Shown: piece after piece, positions 31,622 through 43,600 of the stretch | Numbering within the stretch: the first letter of the stretch is position 1 | How the letters are laid out: every line of letters begins with the position of its first letter | Assembly: GCF_032118995.1 (NCBI RefSeq) | Contig: NC_092659.1 | Coordinates: 10,023,177-10,087,176 of the forward strand | Direction: 5' to 3' | Length of the DNA: 64,000 bases | Source of the DNA: Asterias amurensis | Taxonomy: Eukaryota > Echinodermata > Asteroidea > Forcipulatida > Asteriidae | Notes under the pieces: generated by a model | What the model was told of the DNA's origin: nothing | Seen by the model: only the letters and a program-made list of their open reading frames with translations | Database searches by the model: none | Program-made: the position numbers and the translations under genes

Positions 31622-34600
31622 ATGAGATCTACGGAGTTGTACCCATGTCTGCCACAAAGACCCATGGGCACCAGTGACATCATGCTTACCAGGCCGAGTA
31701 CCAAGAAACTCGGTACAAGATGGTTGGTTCGGATTGGTATCCTCTTCGGTATTTTTGCAACCTCCACCCTAATCTTCGCTTCATCTAGTGTGGGAGCATC
31801 TAACGCAGGTCAGAATAAAAACAAGTGATTTTCTTTATGGTTTGCGGTATTCGCTCCGCAGTAGTGCAGTATAAAACGATCCTACAAGCTTAAGTGGTAG
31901 TCCCAGCCAAGTTTCTATACCTTCCGCCACAGTAGTAGGCCTAGTTAATAAGCAGGGCTGATCTTTTAAGAACTGAGAAGTCTCCCGAAAAACCCCAAAT
32001 ATCTATACTCCGCGATATAGTAGAATATTTAGCAAGACAGTTCTTTAAAGAACAAACTGTACCTTGCAAGAAGATACACACATGTTGTTACTACAAACCA
32101 AATATATGTTTGTACCACACCTTGAAATGTCTCATAACGTTTATACAGCAGAAATGGAAATACACTCTGTTCATATTTGGATTCTTTGGACAGTTTCAAA
32201 AGATGAGTGTATTACTTGTAGGCCTATTTGTATTACGGGACGAACAAGGATTCTAGCATGACCTCTATAGTGAGATCAATTGCAAGAGTTGCCTTTATCA
32301 CTAGCTGTTGATACATTGGACTCATTCAGGCACACCGTTGGTAGGGATTAGTTCACACAATCCCTTTTTACTTAAAGAACATCTTAATACAGTATAATGC
32401 CTAAGGGATAGTCTTCTCTTATTTACACGCAATAATATGGATTGTGTAGATTGATCGATCTTATAGGATCACGGTAGCGGCGCACTATAATGTGTAAATA
32501 CTTACACCTTAGTACACAATCCGACCTCAGTGAAACAGCATTGCAAGATTTTCTGTCAGTTGTTGTTAAGGACGTTCTATTGATTGGAGTATGCCAATTA
32601 CACCAAGGACTACGTATTGATGATTGCTAGGTGACATAATTACGTGTAGGTCTACGGCTGTTTCTTGCTCACGGACAAAATATAACAATGTTGTTTGTCT
32701 GACGATACTTCATTATAATTTGGCAGTATATGCTGTCAGGTTCATCTCCTTTTCGGTAATTAAGGAAATATCATGCGTCTTTGAGGAAATCTTGTCCGAA
32801 TAATGTGTCTTGGTTTTACCCAAGTTCATGGAGATAGGAGCTTATTGGTGCGAAGGGTGCGTTATAAAATGGCATTACTTTTTAGACAACTCAGCCACAC
32901 GTCCTATTCGTTTTCGTTTTTGCTCGCTAGTCAGGCCACTAGCTAACTGACTAAACTTCAGCGTATATCTCTGATCTTTGTTATCTTTTTACGGTATTTT
33001 TTTTTCCAGTTCGAAAATAACATTTGTTTAAACATTCTTCATTTCCCTATGTTACCTCTAATTATGTCAAAGGCCGATATCATGCACAAAATAAACAGTT
33101 GTAGAAATTGCAAGTTGTAATCGAAATTAAAAAAATGGCGGTGGGGAATATCAAAAGTTATTAAAAAGGAAATGATTATTTTGGAGCTCATTTGCCTATG
33201 AAGTATTAACACGTTTTCTTATCCTGGGGAAAATGTTGAAGTTTGACGGAAACAGCCTTCTTTTGAGAGCACGATTCTTAGGATTGAAAAGAGGAATGGA
33301 ATTTCTGCTTTTCAGTGCTACCGATGAAAATATCATCGCAACTTTCTCATCGATTACAAAGTTGGCACCAACGTTTTAGCATTGGACCTTAGGACTATTG
33401 TCATTTTGCCAATTGTATTAACCCACAAACCGCATTTGAAGTTGTTTTCAATCGTTATTTGTTTTACAATAACACTTGATGTCAATTTTAACATTAATGT
33501 TATGAATGACTCTTTCTTTGGTACAGTAAACCATCCCTATAAAATATACCAAATTAAATCAGCATTTGATAGGGGAAACATGAAATCCCTCATAAATGTT
33601 ATTCCATAGCTTTAACCTTTTACTGTGGCCCACAAGAACTAAACGTGGATTTCCCCACCCCAATCCCACCCAAACCCCTTCATAACCCCCCCCCCCCCAC
33701 CCACACAACACATTGTATCCGTCTCATTTTACAACTATACACTAATGTTGCTTTCCCTTGTATTTATTTTGACCCTGATAGAGCCGAGCATGTACAACAC
33801 TAGACAGCTTCTAGGTACTGGAGATACCAATGCTACAGTTGTCGATTCATGTAGCACTTTGTATGAGGTGAACCATGTTCCTGGGTTATTCGTCACCATC
33901 TACATCATTCTCATCTTCGTACTCTTCATATGTAAGTCAACATTTAATAGATGCATAATAATTATGAGACTTACATTCTTAAAGACACTGGACACTATTG
34001 GTAATTGTCGAAGACCAGTCTTCTCTCTGTGTGTATCTCAGTATATGCATAAAATAACAAACCTGTGAAAATTTTGAACTCATTGGTTGTCGAAGTTGCG
34101 AGATAACTATGAAAGAAAAAATACCCAGTTGTCGCATGAAGTTGTGTACTCTGAAGGCTTGATTTCAGGACCCAGAAATGTAATTGAGGTCTCGAAATCA
34201 AATTCGTGGAAAATTACTTCTTCTCGAAAACTACTTTCTTTCAGAGGGAGCCGTTTCTCACAATGTTTTATACTCTCAACCTCTCCCCATTACCCGTTAC
34301 CAATTAAGGTTTTATGCTAATCACTATTTTGAGTAATCACCAATAGTCTGTGTCCACTGCCTTTAAGTTAAGTGATTTAAAGGCAGGAGGAGGTACGGAA
34401 GGGCGTTTTCCATTAATAGCGAAATAGACAATCAAACATATAAGATTATCTGCGAATACAGGCATTGCATTATGATTTGACATGACAAGACAACAATATC
34501 ATACAGAAATCATACCACTTTCAGGCAAGCAATCCCATAAAAAACCGAGCTTGAACACATCACTACCGTCATGAGTGTATTGAACACTTACATGTGCATC

Positions 34601-37600
34601 CTTTAGTCTTCAAGACAATTGCCGTATGCAGTACAATGTAGTCTACTATTTATAAAATTTATTTTGAGTGTATTGGCAAATTTGTTTAATACAAAGTGAC
34701 CCTGACATTTTACATATGAACCGAAATGAATGCAAATCTGCTGCGAATGTCATGTCGGATTGAAACGTTTCGGAGGCAAGCTTGGATGGTGCGATTATAT
34801 TTATAAAGGAAGCAAATGTGTGAGTGGGTATCTTATACAATGCATCCTGTGTAGACATGGTAAGAGTTCAGTACAGCGCATCACAACCCACGGCTTTCTT
34901 ATTACAACACTGAAAGCATATCAAATAATAATAATCAATCCAAAAGAAAAATGGCGTGTTTATAATTGGTATAGGTCAGGAGGGGTCATTACCAGTGACG
35001 TCATTGACGAATGACCGAGTATTGAACCGACGAAATTCTATTAGAGACAATAAATAAAAACGCTGATGTGAATGACGTTCTGTTTGGTGCCCCTGTCCCT
35101 TTATGTTTAGCGTGTTATCATGTAGTGTACAAAATATTCTTTAAACCGATAGATAAGATGTGTCCTGTGGATATTATATGAATAAAACCTTGAAGACATA
35201 AGTACCAATTACATAAAACCCCTATGTGCAGCGCCTTTATATTTATTCTTTTGTAAATGTGTTATGCTTTTGTTACTTGCAGCGCTAGCAATTATCTGCG
35301 ATGATTTCTTCGTACCTTCATTGGAGGCAATCTCCGAGAGATTGGAGCTTTCAGAGGACGTTGCGGGCGCCACATTCATGGCTGCTGGATCTTCCGCCCC
35401 AGAGCTATTCATCTCCATCATAGGGGTGTCTAAAGAGAGTGATGTTGGAGTGGGAACTATAGTAGGCTCAGCTGTCTTCAACATACTAATCATTATAGCC
35501 CTAACCGCTGCACTTGCTGGCCAGGTAATTGAAGATAAAAATGAAGGATATTTTTTTCATGAAGTAACGAGAAATTGTGTATCTTATGGCATGGTACTTC
35601 AACTATCTGTGCATGTTTTACCCTGCTTGACAACATCCGAGGTAGAATGGCGATCTTTGATCGGAGCTTTTAGAGGTCATTGCTGCATGGCTCTAATAGT
35701 TGTGTATTGATCGCTTGGTGTTCTTCTTAGAAAACTGCAAAACATTTCACCCTAATAAACAAACGCAGCGCCTCACAAGAAAAATAACATAAGTAGAAAA
35801 CATGACAGAAGAAAACCACTAGTTGCTCTCAGTGGGAAACAAAAACTTTTTGAGAGACTGCTTGAAGACCGAAGTAGACACTGCTTCTCTGACATCACAG
35901 GGCAGTTGGTTCCAAAGCTTAGGAGCTGTATTGAAGAACAATGTCTCCAGCCTTTTCAAGAATTATTGAGCAAGAGTTAAGATTTATTGGACAACTTACC
36001 CAAATAGGCTGTGTACCTGCTGACCTTGTTGATGGAATGTTTAATTTAGAGCTTGTATTTTCATTAATTGCTCTACAATGGTAAACCCGCATTCACGGTC
36101 ATCGAAGTCCGTCAGGATTTCAATAGTGAGCCACAGTGGCACTCGCGTGTTTTATAATTATAACACCCCTTGCAAAGATTCTGCCTGCTCATTGGTTTAG
36201 AGCGCGTCACATGACATGTCTTAGTTTTGCTCTCGGTTTGCCATGCGCTATTCCGAAGACTAGCACATGGCGCCGTGCGCTAGTCCGACAGACTAGCACA
36301 CGGCTTGCAGTACCCAGACGTCCGTTGCGTGTACGAGTATGATAAATTAATAGTCTGTAGCCATTTCGGATTGCACGACACGACATGCAACACATTCAGC
36401 AAAAGTGTTTGCAATCTGTATTCGCGTCGTCCGTGGATTGTAGCATTCAGGTCTGTAACTTAATAATAATAGTACAGTATTTAAAAATGTTTGGGGTGTT
36501 ATAAAACAAATATTGACTGCTTTTACTCGTGCAATGGTTAAAAACTATGACTCCCTCGGTGATCCCCGGAGCGTTCTATTTTCCCTCGGCTTCGCCTCGG
36601 GAAAACAGAACGCTACGGGGATCACCTCGGGAGTCATAGTTTTAACCATAGCACTCGAAGCAGTCAATATTTGTATACTATTAAGGAAGCACGCCCTATA
36701 CATGTACACGTAAACAGTTCGGGCTCTAATGCAATTTCAGCTATGTCTAGCAACTTTTATAGTGTCAAGTTTTTACCTGATTTTCACAAAATGTTCATAA
36801 AACCCCTAAAATGCCAGAATATGGTTCAAAATGATTTCAGCTGATGTTGTAATATTTGCCCATTCTTATGATTGTCACAGGTGTTGAAGCTGGACTGGCG
36901 CCCATTGGTTCGTGACTGTATTAGTTATGGTATATCCATCATCTGCTTCATCATTTTTGCATGGGATGGCGTGATCGAAATATATGAAGCAATTATTCTT
37001 CTAGGACTCTATGTTGCTTACATTGTTCTAATGAAGCTTAACAGCAGAATCATGAACTTGTCGTGGTAAGAAAATAATAATCACATTCATTTACAACAGT
37101 GTAATGAAATCCGCGATAGGTGTGTTGGTTGCAACTGGTCTTATATACGACTCGAGACACTCTGTGTTGACTTCATCCAATCTTAAACGGTCCAGCCGGT
37201 CTTAAATGGTCCAGCCGGTCTTAAACGATCCAGCCGGTCTTAAACGATCCAGCCGGTCTTAAACGGTCCAGCCAATCTTAAACGGCTCCATCAGCCGGTC
37301 TTGGTCCAACCAGTCTTATACGACTCTAGTCTTAAGCGGCTCCATATTTGGTCTTAAACCTACCCAGTTGGTCTTAAATGGCTCCAGTTTTGGTCTTAAA
37401 CTGCTCCAGTAGGTCTTAAACGGCTACACTTGGTCATAAACGGAACCAGTTGGTCTTAAACGGACCCGTGTGGTCTTAAACGGACCCAGTTGGTCTTAAA
37501 TGGCCCCAGTTGGTCTTATAAACGGACCCAGTTGGTCTTAAACGGCTCCAGTTGGTCTTAAGCGGACCCAATGTGGTCAAATGGACCCAGTTGGTCTCAA

Positions 37601-40600
37601 ACGGACCCAGTTTGTCTTAAACGGACCAAGTTGGTCTTACACGGCCCAGTTGGCCTTAAACGGCTCGTATTGGTCTAAAACGGCCATTCGAGGGATAAAC
37701 GCGATCGAGTTATATGTTTGCTTAAACTACTGGGATAACAGCAATTACATTGAAGCTTATAAAAAAGCCCACACATACTACTAGTACCAACAGATGAACC
37801 ATTGCTCCATGGTTGTTATTTATGAAGAAAATCACTCAAAATGATACCCACCAACATATATTCCAAAAGATCGAAAGGAATAATTTGCTAAGTATGATAT
37901 TGGTTTGATTTATTATTAGCAAAAGATGCCGTCGAGGTCAAGTGGAGCCCATTGAGTCTGGGCTCAGTCAAGATGAAATGGCTGGATCATCAACTAAAGT
38001 AGTAACATCTGGAGACGAGGCATTCACACCAGCAGTTCAGCTACAAAAACATACATCTGTTCATGTAAGTTACCTCATTCATAACATAAGGGCATGTCCC
38101 CATGTTTTCAAACATTACATTTTTAATAGCATTAAAAATAGCAAGAGTTTGTAGTTTTAAGGTATTTATAGCAATGTAAGGGAGAACATAAACAAATTCT
38201 TCTCCTAAAGGCAGTGGACACTATTGTTGATTACTCAAAATAACTGTTAGCATAAAAGCTTACTTGGTAACAAGCAACGGGGAGCTATTGATAATATAAA
38301 ACATTGTGAGAAACTGTTCCTTGAGAAGTAACGTAGTTTTCGAGAAAGAAGTTTTTTTTCCTTCAGGAATTTGATTTCGAGACCTCCGATTTAGATTTTG
38401 TGGTTCCGAAATCAAGCATGAAAGCACACAACTTCGTGTGACAATGGTGTTTTTTCTTTCATTATTATCTCGCAAAGTCGATGACCAATTTTGAGGTCAA
38501 TTTGTCACAGATCTGTTGTTGAGATACATCAAGTGAGAAGGCTGGTCTTTGAGAATTACTAAAGGTGCCAAGTTTTATCCGGACACCTTCTTGTCTTAAT
38601 ATAGGTGTTTTTAAGACATAATATAGTGTCTTTAAAGCTTAATTATTTGTTATTATAATTTAAGTACATGTAGATGTATCATCACCAATATCCGATATTT
38701 TTATGAAAATTCCTGATCATCACATCAAAATAAGCGGAACTGGGAAATGTTTCAGTATCTGTGTTAATAAAGTGTTTCCTATTATTGTATACAGAGTGAT
38801 AGAAAGATGTCTGTGATATCCAACAAGTCTATCGCAGGAGTACCACCATCAGCTTCCAATAAGCATATATTCCATCATGTCAAACACGGAGAACTCGCCG
38901 CTAACTTTGTAAGTACAAACTCAACCATCCAAACATAAACGGGGGACCAATGTTGTTACATGTTGTAAGCTGATAGGTATGAGTTTGAGATAATGGCAGG
39001 CTTTTGGGACGCTTGGTGGCAGCAGACTTACCAGGTACAATCCATTGTTCTTGGTAATGTGCGCACGCTCAGAACTACGTAAACGATAAATATTTACCTG
39101 TTAAGTCTGCTGCCACCTAGCGTTCTAAAGTCTTCCACTGGCGTGAGATTACCTCTGACTGAGAGAAACAAAGAGTAAACAAACCAACTTTACATGAGTT
39201 CTATTAGCTTTTTAAAAAATCGTCGGCTGGTGGAAAGACGAAGATTTGTTTGTTTGTTGTTGAGACTAGACAGTTGTTTATAAGTTTATTTTTTACATAA
39301 ATACCATGTTACATGATTTGAAATACCGAGCCGTGATATTTACTTGTTCTGTTTGGGCCACGAAAACCTTCACTTCTCAAAATGACTTCTGTTGAGGGTT
39401 AAGGTTGGGAGGTTGTAGGGGATAATAGGCCCACGCATATTGCCACCATTTATCAACAAAAGTGATATAACAATGTTGATAATTAATAATTTTGTGTTAT
39501 TGTTTGCTTTTACCCTTACCTTCCTTTGTTGTTGTAATTTGCACTTTGTTATTACTCTTTTCTGGCCTTTGTTTTTGCACCATGTCTCTCTGTATATGTA
39601 ACCCAACCCTAACATATCCCTACCTTCCCACCGTCTCGCCTGATACATACCTTGCGATGCATTGGTCAATTATTTAGACATCATCACAGAATGATGTAAA
39701 GCGACAGAATGAAGACGATTCCCGATCTGGATCCCATTGTGGTGGTTTAGGTAGCAGAATAGGTAGCTTGGCGGGAAGCGTCATAATGGAACAAAATGAT
39801 GACAATACTATACAATACCCCGTAGGTCATCACTATGGTGATATCAAGCGATCCAATCAGGCAGCAATTCATGAAAATGACGTCACAAGCAGTAAAATTG
39901 TGATTGGTGAATCGCTTAATGATTCACAGCCATCCAGTCCGCAGAGAGATATAGCATTTGAAGTTGGCGGTGATACTGGGAGTGTTGGTGGTATGTCTGC
40001 CGAGTTTGGTAGTAGTTCCCGCCTTATTGTCCCATCCAATGGTTTTAATGATGCCGATTCCGGTATTCATAGTGCCCAAGGTCCTACCCCACTAATCCCT
40101 GATCCCTCTGACCCATCCTATGTGCACTCTGATCTTGAACCTTCTGCTCTCAAGGGAACCAAGAGACACTCTGTTATTAGTATGCATCACGAACACGTTG
40201 TGCCACCACAAGACGGAAACCAACTCAAAGAGAAAGTCATTGAGGTAAGTAAAGCATCAATGAGCCAAGCCTATAGACCTTTATCATGCAGCCATCTTGA
40301 ATTTCTCCCATTGATATCAATGTTACCAATTCGAGGCTGGAAGAACAAAATAGTCTGGTTCCTATTTGCAAAATGATTATTAGCATTCACTATTGTTATT
40401 GGATACGAGGTACATGACCAAGATGGAGTCAACATGATAAAGGTCTATATTCTGCTTTGCAATCAGTCTTTGTTTTAGATTGAGCGTAAATTGATTGACT
40501 AGAAATACATGTCTCGCTGAAATATATGATCCTATAAAGGAGAACAACATAATGTGGCAGAAATAATAAGTAATTCTTACAATTTTGTTTACTCTTCTGA

Positions 40601-43600
40601 GATTGACATGCCTTGAAACGATCAATACCTGTATGTTTGAAACATGAGCGAGCAGAAAACATGATTGCACGATGGATTAGCAAGCATTATTGTTTTCATC
40701 TAGAACTTTAAAGGCAATGGACACTATTGTAAAGTACTCAAAATAATTATAGCATAAAACCTTAACTGGTAACAAGTAATGGGAAGCTGTTGATAGTATA
40801 AAACATTGTGAGAAACGGCTCCCTCTGAAGTAACGCAGTTTTTGAGAAAATTAATTTTCCACGAGTTTGATTTCAAGACCTCAGATTTAGTATTTGAGGT
40901 CTCGAAATCAAGCATCTGAAAGCACACAACTTCGTGTGACATGGGTGTTTTTTCTCTCTATTATCTCGCAACTTCGACGACCGATTGTACTCAAATTTTC
41001 ACAGGTTTGTTATTTTATGCATATGCTGAGATACACCAAGTGAGAAGACTGTTCTAAGACTATTACAATAGTGACCAATGTATTTAATGTCTTTAACAAG
41101 TTTTAAGTTGTCTCATCCCGATATAACAAAGTGCACTCACAGGTAAGTGGCTTTATTTAAAATTGGTGGACCTCACCCAACAGGGGCCTCCCATGCAACA
41201 ACAACCATTTGTGTAATGTAACGATAAGGCTCACACGAACAAAACACCAACACACCATGGCAAGCTCTCAGGGTTTAATGCAGCTTATCATTCTTTAAAG
41301 GCAATGGACACTATTGGTATTTACTCAAAATAATTGTTAGCATAAAACTTACTTGGTCACGAGCAATGGAGAGCTGTTGATGGTTTAACACATTTTGAGA
41401 AGTAGCTCCCTCTGAAGTAATGTAGTTTTCGAGAATTAATTTTCCACGAATTTGATTTTGAGACCTCATAATTAGATTCTGAGGTCCCGAAATCAAGCAT
41501 CTGAAAGCACTTAACTTTTCTTCCAATCTCGCAACTTCGACAACCAATTGAGTTCAAATTTTCACAGGTTTGTTATTTTGTGCATATGTTGAGATACACC
41601 AACTGATAAGACTGGTCTTTGACAGTTACCAATAGTGTCCATGCCTTTAAACGGACGTCAAAACACCGAGTCGATTTTAAGGCATTTCCGGCCAGTCGTG
41701 TTTGGGTTGGCCATGGGTTTTTCGTCGCTTTGGGTTTTTTTAAAGACCGATTGTAGGATGCTACAGTGAGATTTTGTATTTTCTACATGAACAGGAAGAT
41801 GAAGAGATAGAGGAAGAATTGACTTTGAAACCTATCCCGTGTCTGCCAGCTATAAGCATGTACTATCCGGACCGTACTGAAGTTCTTCAATCACGATGCG
41901 GATGTCTTCGACTCGTACTCAAATGGGCAATGTTCATTGTGAGCTTCCCTTTTATGTGTGCGTTTACATGGACCATTCCTAACTGCAGTAATCCTAAATA
42001 CAAGTAAGTCAATGTCACTTGTTGGTTTCTATACCAGGGGTAAGTTCCAGCTGCGCACACGTTGCCAACGTTTGCTCACGTTCGCCAACGTTTGCTCACG
42101 TTCGCCAACAATTTCCAGTGGAACGAGTTGTGCGCCGCCACCGACCGTTGGAGAACGTTGGCAACGTTTAGGCGAGCGTACTTCTGAGGTCTTGGCGGGT
42201 GGTTTTTAAAATGGCGGACACGCATACAGTATGTTTTCTTGTCACGAACATAATTACAGTGTATTTTCGATGGTTGATTGCAGATTTGAAGTAACAAAGT
42301 TATGATATACAAAAAAGGTCTACATACAGAAAACTATGTTAAAAAAATAAAATTAAAAAAATCTTCATTTCATCAGGGCGCCGCCATGCTGACATCACAA
42401 AGTGCGCACCAATCGTTTAAATGATGGAAAACGTTTGCGCAAACGGTTGCAATATGTTTGCACAATTACCGTGGAACGCATCCCAGCAAACGTCTATACT
42501 AATTTCATCCATCTCCAAAGAACTATTATACAATGACAATATAATCCTCAAGTATCCGCAGCAGGATTTTCTCAGAACCACCATCTCTTTATTCGAACCA
42601 TTACAAACCAATTGTATAGCATAAGTCCGTCGAATATCTCCCGATATCCTTCATTGCAAGGATGTCAATATGGCGGCGCTTTGTAATGAATATGCAGCGT
42701 CGATGCGTTTTTGCTGTAGTGAATGACCTCTTTCACATCATGTCATCAACTAATTAAGTTCTCATGTCAACTCCACCTGACTGTGTTATCAACCACCGGA
42801 AACACAGAATAATTATGTTCGTGACAAAAAAATAAATGTCGTGGTGTTGTCGGCCATTTTAAAACCACCCACCAACACCTCGGATAGAAAGTACGTTCGT
42901 CTATGGTTGCCAACGTTCGCCAACGATGGCGGCGCACAATTCTTCTACTGGAAATTGTCTGCCAACGTTGTCAAGATTTGTGCAATAGACGCATCCCAGG
43001 CATACTTGTTATAAATGTGTCTGTCCCGTGTGGCCTAGCAGAATAATTATACGTGTAGATGGATTGCACGTGACGTCATTGACCGACATCTTTGATGACA
43101 AACAATAGAAAAGTGCACGTGTGTATAACGCGCTGTGCGCGATTCATTAGGGTAAACGTGAACGTCAGAAAATGTCGATGTAAAAATCTCATGTTTTAAC
43201 CAACGTGAAGTTACTATACCATTTCTCACGTCAGGTACGTACGTGCAGAAATCATACGTGAGCATGCAACAAGCCCAAAGTGGCGACATCACTTAGAAAC
43301 GACACAATTTTCTGACGTCCACGTTCACGTTTTTGCTCACGTAACGTGCAGCTAAACGCGTGCACGTTTCATTAACAATGACTGGGATTAGGTTAATACA
43401 GCCTGGGTAAAGTCAAGTCTTTATATCCATAACTAAAATGTGTATACATGTATTTGTTTATTTTTTAGGCGTTTGTACCTGGTATCCTTCTTGATGTCAA
43501 TCATATGGATTGCAGGATTAAGCACTGCTATGGTAACACTGGTTGAACGAGCTGGTTGCATACTGAATATAGACCACTATTTCATGGGACTGGTCTTTGT

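Noticed and set aside
39678-39689. Different acceptor for exchanger exon 7
   Set aside because: TATTTAG at 39677 and TCACAG at 39689 are both usable and in frame. I kept the first; the choice changes four residues only.
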